A stretch of 64,000 nt of DNA from NCBI RefSeq assembly GCF_900103285.1, contig NZ_FNGS01000003.1, forward strand, positions 62,001 to 126,000, read 5' to 3'. Below, piece after piece: positions 52,453 to 62,425 of the stretch. The notes beneath the pieces are model-generated. The model was not told the DNA's origin. It worked only from the letters and a program-made list of their open reading frames with translations, and ran no database searches. How positions within the stretch are numbered: the stretch's first letter is position 1; the number at the start of each line of letters is the position of its first letter. A program made the position numbers and the translations under genes. This DNA comes from Siphonobacter aquaeclarae (GTDB lineage Bacteria > Bacteroidota > Bacteroidia > Cytophagales > Spirosomataceae).

Positions 52453-53484
52453 TTAGAACTTCGGGCAGGACAGCTCCTTTTTCCGCTTTTTGTAGTTCGG
52501 TTTCGGATCGAAAAGCTGGTCAAAGGTATAGCTGAGGGATAGCTCGTGCGCGCCGCCGGTGGACATACCCAGGCTGGAGATGGTCGCATCGTAGCTGTAG
52601 CCGAAGGAAAAGTTATCCTGCCGGTAGCCGACAAGGAACGCCAGGGCATCGTGGTTGTTCAGCCCTTTGTCGTACTGCTTGATGGGAATACCCCGGTACC
52701 AGACGCCGAGGGTAATCGGGTCGAGAGTGAGGTAGGTACCGATGTCGAGCTGATCGAATTTTCCCTGACGTTTATAGAGAATCGCCGGAGACAGGCTCCG
52801 CTCTTTCCCCATATCATACCCCAGGCCATTGCCAAACTCCCAGCCCATCAGCGGAATTTTAACACCGGCCTGCAAACTGATTTTCATCGGAAGGCGTTCA
52901 GCAGTGGCCGAGAAGGACTGATCCGGGCGATTGAGGTGGTGGACGGAAATTCCGCCCCAGACGCGATCGGAATAGGCCAGCAAACCGCCGGAAAAGTCGA
53001 GGTAATTGATCCGCGGACCGGCATCTGTCACCGGGTCATTGTAGATCGGAGTAACATTACCGTTATTAAGATCGTAGTTGAAAACGAGGTTGTAGTAATT
53101 GACGCTGCGGTTGACGTAAGAGGCCTGCATCCCCGCCCGTACCCGGACGTCTTCGCTTACTTTTACCTGATAGGCATATTGGAATCCAACATCCAGCGTC
53201 TTGAGGTTGCTGAACTGAGCATCGTTCATGACCATCAGCCCGAAACCGGAATTGATTTTGTCGGAATAGGTATCAAAACTGGCGATGCTGGTAATATAAT
53301 TGGCGTTCAGGGCCGGCCATTGGTTCCGGTAATTGACGGTCACACGGGGAGCCAGCGCCGAGCCTGCAAAGGCCGGGTTCAGGTACAGAGGGGCAGCATA
53401 AAACTGGGACAACTGCGGATCCTGCGCCTGAGCGGTCAGAAATCCGGACAGCAGCACCGTATAAATCAGAAGACGTTTCAACAT
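52453..53484 (-). CDS. PorP/SprF-family type IX secretion outer-membrane protein
   Basis: About 343 aa from the ATG at 53484, which places the signal peptide (KRLLIYTVLLSGFLTAQAQ) first; 30 upstream codons are rejected. Directly after it comes the family hallmark DPQLSQFYAAPLYLNPAFAG, followed by many predicted strands of an outer-membrane barrel. PorP/SprF proteins help export or anchor large surface adhesins that carry type B sorting domains. The divergent neighbour is exactly such a protein, matching the SprB/SprF pairing in gliding Bacteroidota. Confidence 0.92.
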   Translation of the reverse strand: MLKRLLIYTVLLSGFLTAQAQDPQLSQFYAAPLYLNPAFAGSALAPRVTVNYRNQWPALNANYITSIASFDTYSDKINSGFGLMVMNDAQFSNLKTLDVGFQYAYQVKVSEDVRVRAGMQASYVNRSVNYYNLVFNYDLNNGNVTPIYNDPVTDAGPRINYLDFSGGLLAYSDRVWGGISVHHLNRPDQSFSATAERLPMKISLQAGVKIPLMGWEFGNGLGYDMGKERSLSPAILYKRQGKFDQLDIGTYLTLDPITLGVWYRGIPIKQYDKGLNNHDALAFLVGYRQDNFSFGYSYDATISSLGMSTGGAHELSLSYTFDQLFDPKPNYKKRKKELSCPKF

Positions 53485-53854
53485 GGTCAACAACCGGAAA
53501 CCTGACTCTTTGTACAGACGGCGATACGATTCAAAAAGGGAGAAGGTCTGGACAAAAACGGACGCGGTCTTCAAAGTAACGGTTCAATCCCTGGATTTTT
53601 TTTCAAAAGTTCGGCAAGTTGCACAAACCGTCACAAAATTTGCGGCCCCGGAATCCGTTATTTTTCCGTGAAAATTGTCCTGTCAGCGGCATTCAAACCA
53701 TTTGCTTCCGACGGGTGTCCACGAGATCGAGAATAGAAAGCGTAACGTCGCGATTTTGCGTGCGCTCATCGTGTGACGCGTTCCTCTTTACGCCGGTCAT
53801 AAAGGCGTTTCCCGGTCCACGTCGTTTAAAACGCAGAGAACAGATGCATCGGGT
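53485..53854. other. Divergent intergenic region, nothing firm
   Basis: 370 bp without a convincing ORF between PorP/SprF and the surface protein. On minus, TTACTTTG (plus 53572-53579) resembles a -7 box with one mismatch. No clear box faces the plus-strand gene, and no palindrome of note was seen. Promoters for both genes must lie here. Confidence 0.4.
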
Positions 53855-56800
53855 ATGATTCGAAAAATATTTTTTCTGACCCTGGTCCTGATTACGTGCT
53901 TTCTGACCGCCAGAAGCCAGTCGATCAAAGTGAGCGGTCGGCTCTGTGTCCCCGAGCAGGGATGCGGAGGTGACTCCACACGCTTCGAGGTCACGGGGGC
54001 AGCCAATATCGCGACGTATAACTGGACCTTCGGAGACACCCAGGCCAATACGTCCAACCGCGCCCTGGCCCGGCACCTCTATCTGCAGCCCGGCCAATAC
54101 AACATCCGCGTTTCACTGACCTTTACCGGCGGAGCGGCTCCCGTCTCGAAAGACACGACTATTACCATTGGCGACCTGCCGCCGGCTTTTGAATTTTTCG
54201 GAGGAAAGGAAGATACTACCATTTGTCCCGGAACCAAGCTGCTCCTCGACCCGTATGATTCCCGTTTTTTCAAGGGAACGGTACCCACTGATGTGACCTA
54301 CCTGTGGTATCCGTCAGGAGATACGACGCGGACCATCGAAGTGGATTCCATGGGCTGCTATTCTGTCGAAGTAAAGAATAAAAACGGGTGTACCGTTACC
54401 GACCGGATCAACGTCAAAATCTGCGGAGAAAGCGAGCAACAGGCGTCCAAGTGGTATTTCGGATCGAACGCCGGGATCAGTTTCGAAGGCGGACAGCCCA
54501 CGGCGATTACCGACGGAAAAATCAATACCCCGGAAGGCACATCCTCGATATCGGACCGGAAGGGGAACCTGCTCTTTTACACCGACGGCAGGACGATATA
54601 CGACCGGGACGGAAACGTAATGAAATCCAGGGACCCGGCCCAGGATACCGTCAAACTCGGCGGGAGTCCCGGCTCCACACAAGCCGCGCTTATTGTGCCT
54701 CAGCCGAGCTGCCGGGGGTGTGAGACGATCTATTATGTCTTCACCACGAAAGACGTAAACGACTCCCTCAAATGCCTGGAATACACCACTGTAGACATGC
54801 GCGGAAACAAAGGAAAGGGTATCGTCCTCGAAAAAAATGTACTACTCCAATGCGGTGTAACCGAACGCCTGACGTCGATTCAAAACCCGATCGATTCGTC
54901 GTACTGGGTCCTGACCCACGCGTACGGTACCAACCAGTTTATTCTCAAACGACTGACGAAAAACGGCCTCGAAGACGCCAACTCCCCTTCCATCGGCTTG
55001 CCGCATGACACCAAATACCGGGGCGAAGGGCAGATTAAATTCGCTACCTCCGGCGGGAAAATGGGCGTTGTCGTGCCCGGACCCGACCGGAACTATGTCG
55101 AAGTATATGATTTCAACGATACGACCGGTACCATCACCAACAAAATCACGATAGACCTGGGGCCGGCGCCGCCTTCTGCCTATGGGGTCGAGTTTTCGCC
55201 GGACGGGACCAAAATGTACGTGACGCTGAAAGGGACGAAGGATAGCTCCTCGGTGCTGTTGCAGTACGACCTGACCAGCAAGGATTCGGCGACAGTCGCG
55301 GCGTCGAAACTCGAAGTAGCCCGTTCCGAACAGATTTTCGGGGCGCTCCAGTACGCGCCTGATGGCAAGATTTACATGGCCATCGAGGGAAGCGGCTCAT
55401 TAGGGGTCATAAGTCAGCCGGATGGTACTACGCTGAAAGACATTGATTTCCAGGAAAATGGCTTTGACCTGGGTGGGAAAACCAGTCAGCTTGGGCTTCC
55501 AAACTTTGTTCAGAGCATCATTCAGCCGCCAACAGGACCCGGAATCAGCGTAGCCGATACCTGCTTTGGGGTACCGACGCAGTTTCAGTCCGGCCCCATC
55601 TGCGACCCGTTGAAGGACAAGTATGAATGGGATTTCGGGGATGGCGCTACCTCAAAGGATCAGTCCCCTACTCACCTGTATGCCGCGCCGGGGCTGTACA
55701 CTGTCAAACTCCGGCAGTATAACCAGTGCAAGGATACGACGATGACCTATCAGCTGACGATCAAGCCGCAGCCGGTAGCAGATCTGGGCCCGGATATCAA
55801 TGCCTGCGCCAACTCCGTTGAGCTGGATTCGAAAAGTCAGTATCCGAATAGTCAGTATATCTGGCTACGAAACGGGCGGATATTGAATGTGCCGACTACC
55901 GCGTCAAAAATCCGTGTCGATTCTACCGGTCTTTACATCGTGGTGGTAGCCATCGGAGAATGTTACGACATGGATACCATTCAGGTGATTCTTGAGCGAC
56001 CGCCTCTCTATAAGTTGAAGCAGGATTCGACGTTTTGCGCCGGAAATTCGCTTCGCCTGGATGCAGGTCCGGGAGGTTCTGCCTACCTGTGGAGTACCGG
56101 TGCGACGACACAACAGATTACTGTCAATCAGACCGGCAACTACGTCGTAACCGTGACGCTGCCCCGGACCAATAACATCAGCTGCCAGGTGTCAGATACG
56201 GTAAAAGTGAACGTACTGCCGCTCCCGCAAATCAGCCTGACGCCTCCAAGGAATATCTGTGCCAATGCGCAACCGGTGCGATTACCTGCCAGCCCGACGA
56301 ATGGCAAGTGGTCGGGGCCGGGCGTCGATTCTACCGGATTATTTACGCCAAAGCTTCAGCTGATCGGCGCGCAGACGCTGTCGTATGCTGTGAAGGGAGC
56401 GAATGGCTGTTCAAATTCAGCGTCGACGGTCATTACAGTTGATTCATACCCCAACTTCACCCTCGGGCCGGATATGGCGTATTGTGCAGATAGCCTGAGG
56501 ATACTATCCGGCCCTGCAATTCCGGGTGCGACGTATTTCTGGAGTACCGGAGAACGGACACAATCGATACAACCGAAATCGTCGGGTACTTACCGGCTGA
56601 TTGTCGGCGCCGGAAATTGTAACAATGCCGATACCGTGGCGATTAAGGTACTGCCCATGCCGAACCTGACGCTGCCGACGAAGGCGACGGTTTGTGTAGC
56701 CGATAACCGGACCGTCGCGCTCGACGCCGGTGGCAACCCGACCTTCCAATACCGCTGGAATCCGGGCGGGGAAACGACACGGATCATTAACGTCGGGAAA

Positions 56801-57169
56801 GTAGGCGTGTATACCGTGGAGGTGACCAATGCTGACGGCTGCGCAGAAGATCATTCCATCGAAGTGGTGGATATGTGCGAACCCCAGATCTATGTTCCGG
56901 ACGCGTTCTCGCCGAACGGAGACGGAACCAACGACCGCCTGAAAGTAACGACGGCGCACGTTGCCGACCGGGATTATGAATTCCGGATTTATGACCGGTG
57001 GGGCGAGCTCATCTTCCGCACAAACGACAAAAACGAAGAGTGGGACGGTACGTATAAGGGAAGATCGTTCCCGCCTTCTACCTACGCCTGGGTCGTTGTT
57101 TACCGGAGCCTCTACTACCCCGAGCGGGGCATCAGTACCCAGCGCGGAGCAGTACTGATCGCCAAATAG
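53855..57169 (+). CDS. Large PKD/Ig-like surface protein with gliding-type (CHU_C) C-terminal domain
   Basis: 1104 aa, signal peptide RKIFFLTLVLITCFLTARSQ. Order: PKD domain (YNWTFGDTQ, about 30-110), Ig-like segment, a propeller-like region of about 370 residues starting WYFGSNAGISFEGGQP, and a second PKD (YEWDFGDGATSKDQSPTHLY, about 590-640). Repeated Ig-like modules follow (LGPDINAC, LGPDMAYC, YLWSTGATTQQI, YFWSTGERTQSI), and then the C-terminal domain from about 1013 (YVPDAFSPNGDGTNDRLKV). The last 90 residues are the type B sorting domain recognised by the type IX secretion system. Probably an adhesin or motility protein; divergent from its likely PorP/SprF partner. Confidence 0.92.
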   Translation: MIRKIFFLTLVLITCFLTARSQSIKVSGRLCVPEQGCGGDSTRFEVTGAANIATYNWTFGDTQANTSNRALARHLYLQPGQYNIRVSLTFTGGAAPVSKDTTITIGDLPPAFEFFGGKEDTTICPGTKLLLDPYDSRFFKGTVPTDVTYLWYPSGDTTRTIEVDSMGCYSVEVKNKNGCTVTDRINVKICGESEQQASKWYFGSNAGISFEGGQPTAITDGKINTPEGTSSISDRKGNLLFYTDGRTIYDRDGNVMKSRDPAQDTVKLGGSPGSTQAALIVPQPSCRGCETIYYVFTTKDVNDSLKCLEYTTVDMRGNKGKGIVLEKNVLLQCGVTERLTSIQNPIDSSYWVLTHAYGTNQFILKRLTKNGLEDANSPSIGLPHDTKYRGEGQIKFATSGGKMGVVVPGPDRNYVEVYDFNDTTGTITNKITIDLGPAPPSAYGVEFSPDGTKMYVTLKGTKDSSSVLLQYDLTSKDSATVAASKLEVARSEQIFGALQYAPDGKIYMAIEGSGSLGVISQPDGTTLKDIDFQENGFDLGGKTSQLGLPNFVQSIIQPPTGPGISVADTCFGVPTQFQSGPICDPLKDKYEWDFGDGATSKDQSPTHLYAAPGLYTVKLRQYNQCKDTTMTYQLTIKPQPVADLGPDINACANSVELDSKSQYPNSQYIWLRNGRILNVPTTASKIRVDSTGLYIVVVAIGECYDMDTIQVILERPPLYKLKQDSTFCAGNSLRLDAGPGGSAYLWSTGATTQQITVNQTGNYVVTVTLPRTNNISCQVSDTVKVNVLPLPQISLTPPRNICANAQPVRLPASPTNGKWSGPGVDSTGLFTPKLQLIGAQTLSYAVKGANGCSNSASTVITVDSYPNFTLGPDMAYCADSLRILSGPAIPGATYFWSTGERTQSIQPKSSGTYRLIVGAGNCNNADTVAIKVLPMPNLTLPTKATVCVADNRTVALDAGGNPTFQYRWNPGGETTRIINVGKVGVYTVEVTNADGCAEDHSIEVVDMCEPQIYVPDAFSPNGDGTNDRLKVTTAHVADRDYEFRIYDRWGELIFRTNDKNEEWDGTYKGRSFPPSTYAWVVVYRSLYYPERGISTQRGAVLIAK

Positions 57170-57180
57170 ACCGATAAGCC

Positions 57181-57249
57181 TTCTGTGTATTCTGTGCTTT
57201 CTGTGAGCCAATTTTTTTATTTCTCACAGAAAGCACAGAATACACAGAA
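57181..57249. repeat. Palindromic 9-mer element, copy D
   Basis: A perfect 27-bp inverted repeat (57181-57207 and 57223-57249) around a 15-base AT-rich spacer. Units: TCTGTG+TAT, TCTGTG+CTT, TCTGTG+AGC. It begins 12 bases after the surface-protein stop, upstream of the GH16 gene on the same strand. Confidence 0.85.
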
Positions 57250-57305
57250 TAAAAAGCAAGAGAGAAAGGCCACCGTCCGTATCTTTCCGGTCAAAACCTC
57301 TCTGT

Positions 57306-58130
57306 ATGAAACCTGTTTTCGCGCTGCTTACCGTTGTCGCGGCGGCCTGTCTTACGGCGGGTATACCGACTCCCGCCGATTCCTGGAAGCTCGTTTGGGC
57401 CGATGAATTCAATACTCCCGGCAAGCCCGATCCGGCCAACTGGTCGTTTGAAAAGGGGTTTGTCCGGAATGAAGAACATCAATGGTACCAGCCCGACAAT
57501 GCCTGGTGCGAAAACGGCCACCTCATCATCGAAGCCCGCCGGGAGCAGAAGCCCAATCCGAACTACGAGGCAGGCAGTACAAACTGGAAAACGAACCGGC
57601 AGAATATCACCTATACAGCGTCGAGCCTGCACACCCGCGGCCTGCACACGTGGAAGTATGGCCGCTTTGAAATGCGCGGAAAAATCGACGTCAGACCCGG
57701 TATGTGGCCGGCTTTCTGGACCCTTGGCATAAAAGGCGAATGGCCTTCCAACGGCGAAATAGATATCATGGAATATTACCGGAATATGCTGCTGGCCAAC
57801 GTCGCGTGGGCGACAGGTACCCGCTACAAAGCCAACTGGAATTCCACCAAAACACCGCTCAGCGATTTTCCGGTAAACTGGGCCGACAAATTCCACGTCT
57901 GGCGGATGGACTGGGACGAAAAGGAAATCAAGCTGTTCGTGGACGACCGCCTGCTGCTGACCTCCGATTCTCAGAAGACTGTCAACCCCGACGGCACCCA
58001 TCCGTTCGACCAGCCGCATTACATCCTTCTCAACCTCGCCATCGGCGGGCAGAACGGCGGAGACCCCTCCGGCACACAATTCCCGGGCCGGTTTGAGGTC
58101 GACTACGTCCGCGTCTATCAAAAACAATAA
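57306..58130 (+). CDS. GH16 family beta-glucanase (laminarinase-like)
   Basis: 274 aa. The N terminus has a lipobox-like stretch (LLTVVAAAC, Cys15), so it may be a lipoprotein or periplasmic. The GH16 catalytic signature is EIDIMEY with Glu151 (nucleophile), Asp153 and Glu156 (acid/base). The N-terminal WKLVWADEFNTPGKPDPANW and C-terminal FEVDYVRVYQK are typical of family beta-1,3(4)-glucanases. It lies between the surface protein and the glucuronate locus, convergent with the latter. Confidence 0.93.
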   Translation: MKPVFALLTVVAAACLTAGIPTPADSWKLVWADEFNTPGKPDPANWSFEKGFVRNEEHQWYQPDNAWCENGHLIIEARREQKPNPNYEAGSTNWKTNRQNITYTASSLHTRGLHTWKYGRFEMRGKIDVRPGMWPAFWTLGIKGEWPSNGEIDIMEYYRNMLLANVAWATGTRYKANWNSTKTPLSDFPVNWADKFHVWRMDWDEKEIKLFVDDRLLLTSDSQKTVNPDGTHPFDQPHYILLNLAIGGQNGGDPSGTQFPGRFEVDYVRVYQKQ

Positions 58131-58886
58131 TCAGAAACCGATCGAGTTTCCGCCATCTACCGGCAACGACGCGCCAGTGATATACCCGGATGCGTCCGAA
58201 GCGAGGAAAACGGCCGCGTAGCCGATGTCAGCCGGTTTCCCGAAGCGGCTCATGGGCGTACGCCGCAGGGCCCGGTTCATGCGGTCGGGGTCGCCGCTCA
58301 TCGCGGTTTTCATCATGTCGGTTTCGATAAAACCAGGAGCGATGGCATTGATCCGGACATTGTAGGGGGAAAATTCCGAGGCAAGTACCTTAATCATCCC
58401 GGCGACAGCCGATTTGGACGCCGCATACGCCGCTACCCGGTCGATACCGTAGTAGGCCGCCATCGACGTAATCATGATGATGCTGCCTCGCTGCCGCGCA
58501 ATCATGCGCCGGGCACATTCCCGCGTGAGCGCGAAGACGGCATGCAGGTTTGTTTGAACGATGCGGTGAAAATCGTCGTCTGTTACTTCCAGCGCCGGTT
58601 TTTTCATGTTCACGCCGGCGTTGTTGACGAGGATATCGATTGCGCCGAGTGTTGCTTCCACCTGCTGAATCAAACCGGGCAGGGTGGCGAGGTCTGTGAC
58701 GTCGTTGACAAGGTAGTGCGCGCCCTTTCCGAGGCGTTCAACGGCCTGTTGAAGGACTTCTTCCCGACGGCCGGTCAGGACGACAACAGCTCCTGCTTCT
58801 TTCAGGCAACGGGCAATGTCAAAGCCGATACCGCTGCCGCCGCCGGTGACGAGCGCTATTTTGTTTTCGAGGGAAAAGATGTTCAT
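58131..58886 (-). CDS. SDR-family oxidoreductase of the glucuronate locus
   Basis: 251 aa classical short-chain dehydrogenase: cofactor loop TGGGSGIG (14-21), NNAG, catalytic Ser141, Tyr154 and Lys158 (SMAAYYGIDRVAAYAASK), ending VDGGNSIGF. It starts one base after the stop of the UxuA-GH67 fusion. From this context it is probably the fructuronate/mannonate oxidoreductase that replaces UxuB in Bacteroidota, or a KduD-like enzyme. Specificity cannot be read from the sequence. Confidence 0.88.
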   Translation of the reverse strand: MNIFSLENKIALVTGGGSGIGFDIARCLKEAGAVVVLTGRREEVLQQAVERLGKGAHYLVNDVTDLATLPGLIQQVEATLGAIDILVNNAGVNMKKPALEVTDDDFHRIVQTNLHAVFALTRECARRMIARQRGSIIMITSMAAYYGIDRVAAYAASKSAVAGMIKVLASEFSPYNVRINAIAPGFIETDMMKTAMSGDPDRMNRALRRTPMSRFGKPADIGYAAVFLASDASGYITGASLPVDGGNSIGF

Positions 58887-58887
58887 G

Positions 58888-61800
58888 TCAGCGTAGTTGG
58901 TAAACGTCTGTCAGGGTTTTGGTTTCTTCGAGGGAATGTCCGGGTTTCTCGACACCAACCGGAAGCGGCATCCGCGAAAAGGTCTGAAAATACTGCACGC
59001 AGGCATCCCGCCACCAGCGGGCTTCCCGAAGCTGAATGGAAAGACGGCCGGCGACGTGCGTAAATACTTCCGGGTCGACCGCTTTTTTCACGCCGTTCCA
59101 TTGCTGCTGCATCCGCGCGACGCTCTTCACGCCGGCATCGTACCGGTAGCAAAGCTCATCCCATAACGTCCGCCCGTTGGCCATTTTCTGCGACCAGGCA
59201 ACATGGTGAAACCACAGCAAGTATTCGGGCGGACAGTTCTCACCCCACTTTGCTTGAATTTCAGGCGAATACAGGCCCAGGGCATTACTGCCCGACGCAG
59301 ATCGGTTGAAGCCGATGCCCAGCGAATCGGCCCGGTGATAGTAAACGGCCGTCCAGTCCGGCCGGGCACTTTTCGCCAGCCACGGCTCAGGACCGTAGTG
59401 GAGATTGTGACCCATCAGGTGATGCAGACCGAGAGGTGTCATGTAGTTGACAACCGCCTCACGCGAGCCCATCATCATCTCCCGGATACTCGAAACAGCT
59501 TCGGGCTGATGTGTCAGCGTCATATGAATCCATTCCGTAGCGACCTGATCCGCAGCAAGCGTCCAATCCCAGGCCAGTCGCCCGAACGCATACCAGTTGG
59601 CCTGACCAAAGGGATGGCCCGTCCAGTTACGGTCGGAACCGGTATTCGCAACTCCTGCCATACCTGTCATCCGGTAGCCGTGCAGCGAACCGTCGACGAC
59701 CCTGCCGACCTCTGTTCCTGCACCGGCAACGGGGGTATCCAGGCATTCCTTGAACATCGGCGCGAGATAGGCCAGGTGCGTGGCAAACCCGAGGTACTCC
59801 TGCGTAAGCTGAAACTCCATCATGAGCGGAGTTCGCGGCATCGCGCCGAAGAGCGGGTGAAACGGCTCCCGCGGCTGAAAGTCAATCGGGCCGTTTTTGA
59901 CCTGTACAAGGACTTTCGGGTGAAACTTCCCGTCTAAAGGCTTGAACTCTTCAAAGCCTTCCTTTGCCCGGTCGCCGTTGGAATTGGCCTTGTATACAAA
60001 CGACCGCCACATCACGATACCGGGATGATTACCAAGCGCTTCTGCTAGCATATTGGCGCCGTCGGCATGGGTGCGGCCATAGTCCTGCGGGCCTGGCTCC
60101 CCCTCCGAATTGGCTTTCACCAGGAATCCGCCGAAATCCGGAATACGCGCATAGATTTCATCGGTCTTGGCGGCCCACCATTTTCGCACTTCCGGGTTAA
60201 GAGGGTCGGACGTCTGCTGCTTCCCGAGCGTTTTCGGAGCCGCAAAAAACACCGACAGATATACCTTGATACCATATGGCCGGAATACGTCTGCCAGCGC
60301 TGCGAGCTTGTCGAGGTACTCCGGCGTCAGAAAACGGGCGCTGGCATTGACGTTATTGACGACGCTGCCGTTGATACCGACCGAAGCGCTGGCGCGGGCA
60401 TAGTCGCGGTAGCGCTCATCCACTACATCCGGCAGGTCAAACCACTTCCAGAGCGATGAGCCCGCATATCCCCGCTCGATGGTACCGTTGTTATTATCCC
60501 AGTGATTGAGCAGGCGGTACTTCACTTTCGGACTGCTGGAGATCGATAGTCCGTCGAGCGGCTGGAGTGTCTGCAACGCCCGCAGGAAGGCGAAAGAAGC
60601 ATAAATCAGACCCTGACTGCTCCGCGCCGATAGTATAATGCCGGAAGAGCCCGAAGTGATGGAATACCCTTCGTCATTGGCAACAAGAGATGGATTGATT
60701 TTCAGGGTAATAGCACCCATTCCTTCTTTTCCGCCCACTACCGGCTGTTTACCCGTCAGTCCCCGGATGCCGGCAACCAGCTCCTGTACGGCAGCCTCCG
60801 GTACGCCGGGAGAAGCAACGATACGATTCAGGCGGGGTGCATAGGCCGTACGATTGGCGGCGGGAAGCAGGTCGTATTTCAGCCAGAGGCGATACCCGTC
60901 GTCAGCGCGCGCCGTTGTTCCCCAGAAACCAAGAACAACGACCAGAACCGTTCGCAGCGTCTGCCAGACAGCCCGCTCCACGCCCCGCAGCTCGGCCAGG
61001 CCGCGCAAACGACCGATTGCGGAATAGCCGGGGTATGTTTTCTTTTCGAGGTCGTCAAGCATCTGATGCCCGTGATCCGGACGCATCGGAAGGTCGGTTT
61101 CACCTTCTCCGGCGTCGGCGCGCCGTATTTGTTCCAGTGACAGTTCACGGATAACGGCCACCATATCAACATCCCCTTCCAGGTGATCGGCTTCGTGGAA
61201 ATTGAGGGGATTTTCCTCCCGTTTGGTAGAGCGGAGGTGGACGAAGTGGATCCGGCTGCCCAGTCGGCGGATAATCGACGTCAGGTCATTATCCGCCCGC
61301 ACACCCAGCGAGCCGGTACAAAACGTAATACCATTAGCGATGGAATAATGGGCGTTAGTCAACTGAATGAGGTCTGCTTCTGTCGAAACGACCCGTGGCA
61401 ACCCCAGCAGCGGTTTCGGAGGATCATCCGGGTGAATACACAGCCGGATACCCACTTCCTCGGCAACGGGCGCAACAGCCCGGATGAAGGTATACAGGTT
61501 TTCACGCAGGCCTGCATCGCCGATTTCCCGGTATGCGTCCAGTTTTTCCTGAAAGCTGCTGAGTTCAAAGGCTTCTTCCGAGCCGGGTAGCCCGAGGAGA
61601 ACGGTATCGGTCAGGCGCTGACGCTCTGCTGCCGTCATGCCTGCGAATTTTTCCCGGGCTTTTTCAGCGACGTCGGAGGTATAGTCGGCTTCCGCGCCGG
61701 GGCGTTGCAGGATGCAGAGGTCAAATACGGCAAAATCTTCCCAAACAAAACGCAGGCCCAGCGATCCGTCCGGCATTTCATAGCGGACGTCGGTGCGGGA

Positions 61801-62151
61801 CCAGTCCAATACCGGCATAAAATTGTAGCAAACGGTCTGAATACCGCAGGCAGCGAGGTTACGAAGCGATTGCCGGTAGTGTTCGATGTATTTTTCCCGG
61901 GAAGGCAGCCCCTTCTTGATGTCTTCGTGAACGGGCAGGCTCTCTACCACCGCCCAGTGCAGGGGCGTATAGCGGTCGTTGCCGGCCTCAATACGTGCTT
62001 TCCGTTCGAGGATCGCTTCGACGGGCCAGGTATCGCCCACCGGAATCTGGTGCAGCGCCGTGACAACGCCGGTGCAGCCGGCCTGGCGGATGTCCATCAA
62101 CGACACCGGGTCGTGCGGACCGAACCAACGCATGGTTTGAATGAAAGGCAT
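58888..62151 (-). CDS. uxuA: In-frame fusion: mannonate dehydratase (UxuA) + GH67 alpha-glucuronidase
   Basis: 1087 aa from the ATG at 62151. Residues 1 to about 390 are a full-length mannonate dehydratase ([14 protein letters not shown], metal-site segments CIHPDDPP and DHGHQM, terminal [17 protein letters not shown]), which dehydrates D-mannonate to 2-keto-3-deoxygluconate. About 697 further residues are a GH67 alpha-glucuronidase ([10 protein letters not shown], acid motif [30 protein letters not shown]), which removes 4-O-methylglucuronic acid from xylo-oligosaccharides. No stop separates them. At the junction (GTG at 60981) a full signal peptide begins, so the GH67 part could also be made alone and exported. 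A cytosolic enzyme joined to an exported one is topologically odd. Confidence 0.8.
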   Translation of the reverse strand: MPFIQTMRWFGPHDPVSLMDIRQAGCTGVVTALHQIPVGDTWPVEAILERKARIEAGNDRYTPLHWAVVESLPVHEDIKKGLPSREKYIEHYRQSLRNLAACGIQTVCYNFMPVLDWSRTDVRYEMPDGSLGLRFVWEDFAVFDLCILQRPGAEADYTSDVAEKAREKFAGMTAAERQRLTDTVLLGLPGSEEAFELSSFQEKLDAYREIGDAGLRENLYTFIRAVAPVAEEVGIRLCIHPDDPPKPLLGLPRVVSTEADLIQLTNAHYSIANGITFCTGSLGVRADNDLTSIIRRLGSRIHFVHLRSTKREENPLNFHEADHLEGDVDMVAVIRELSLEQIRRADAGEGETDLPMRPDHGHQMLDDLEKKTYPGYSAIGRLRGLAELRGVERAVWQTLRTVLVVVLGFWGTTARADDGYRLWLKYDLLPAANRTAYAPRLNRIVASPGVPEAAVQELVAGIRGLTGKQPVVGGKEGMGAITLKINPSLVANDEGYSITSGSSGIILSARSSQGLIYASFAFLRALQTLQPLDGLSISSSPKVKYRLLNHWDNNNGTIERGYAGSSLWKWFDLPDVVDERYRDYARASASVGINGSVVNNVNASARFLTPEYLDKLAALADVFRPYGIKVYLSVFFAAPKTLGKQQTSDPLNPEVRKWWAAKTDEIYARIPDFGGFLVKANSEGEPGPQDYGRTHADGANMLAEALGNHPGIVMWRSFVYKANSNGDRAKEGFEEFKPLDGKFHPKVLVQVKNGPIDFQPREPFHPLFGAMPRTPLMMEFQLTQEYLGFATHLAYLAPMFKECLDTPVAGAGTEVGRVVDGSLHGYRMTGMAGVANTGSDRNWTGHPFGQANWYAFGRLAWDWTLAADQVATEWIHMTLTHQPEAVSSIREMMMGSREAVVNYMTPLGLHHLMGHNLHYGPEPWLAKSARPDWTAVYYHRADSLGIGFNRSASGSNALGLYSPEIQAKWGENCPPEYLLWFHHVAWSQKMANGRTLWDELCYRYDAGVKSVARMQQQWNGVKKAVDPEVFTHVAGRLSIQLREARWWRDACVQYFQTFSRMPLPVGVEKPGHSLEETKTLTDVYQLR
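60904..60981 (-). other. Internal GTG start and signal peptide at the UxuA-GH67 junction
   Basis: Reading minus from 60981: a GTG codon, basic n-region (ERAVWQTLR), hydrophobic core ([10 protein letters not shown]) and a cleavage-like GTTARA before the mature GH67 start (DDGYRLW). It overlaps the expected UxuA C terminus in the same frame, so UxuA's last residues double as the n-region of the signal. No terminator or promoter lies in front of it. Confidence 0.6.
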
Positions 62152-62168
62152 GATATCGGAGAAAAGTA

Positions 62169-62199
62169 CAAATTCAAACGCCGGACGGCCTCGTCCCAA
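62169..62199 (-). promoter_or_regulatory. Promoter of the uxuA-GH67-SDR operon
   Basis: On minus: TTG (plus 62197-62199), a 20-bp spacer and TGAATTTG (plus 62169-62176, one mismatch to TAnnTTTG), 17 bases before the ATG. Confidence 0.45.
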
Positions 62200-62279
62200 C
62201 GCCAACCGAAAGGAAAAATGACAGTGTATTTCCGACAAAAGCAAATGCTTTTCGTCTAATCCTGACCCGGTTATCGTCC

Positions 62280-62323
62280 AAAAAGTATCTCAAACGTTTT
62301 CGAAAACTTTTGAGATACTTTTT
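62280..62323. promoter_or_regulatory. 44-bp near-perfect palindrome, likely LacI-type operator
   Basis: Left arm AAAAAGTATCTCAAA (62280-62294) and right arm TTTGAGATACTTTTT (62309-62323) are exact inverted repeats. Between them, with the same centre, is GTTTTCGAAAAC (62296-62307), itself a perfect palindrome with central CG like LacI-family sites. Only one base pair (62295/62308) breaks the 44-bp symmetry. It lies between uxuA-GH67 and the divergent regulator gene. Confidence 0.7.
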
Positions 62324-62425
62324 GAAAAATCCGGTAATTTGGAAAAAGATAGGTGCGGTCGTGGATTGCTATATCTGGTGACAGGCAAAGTGCCTGCGGG
62401 TGTTTTCCCGGTAAAATCCAAAACC

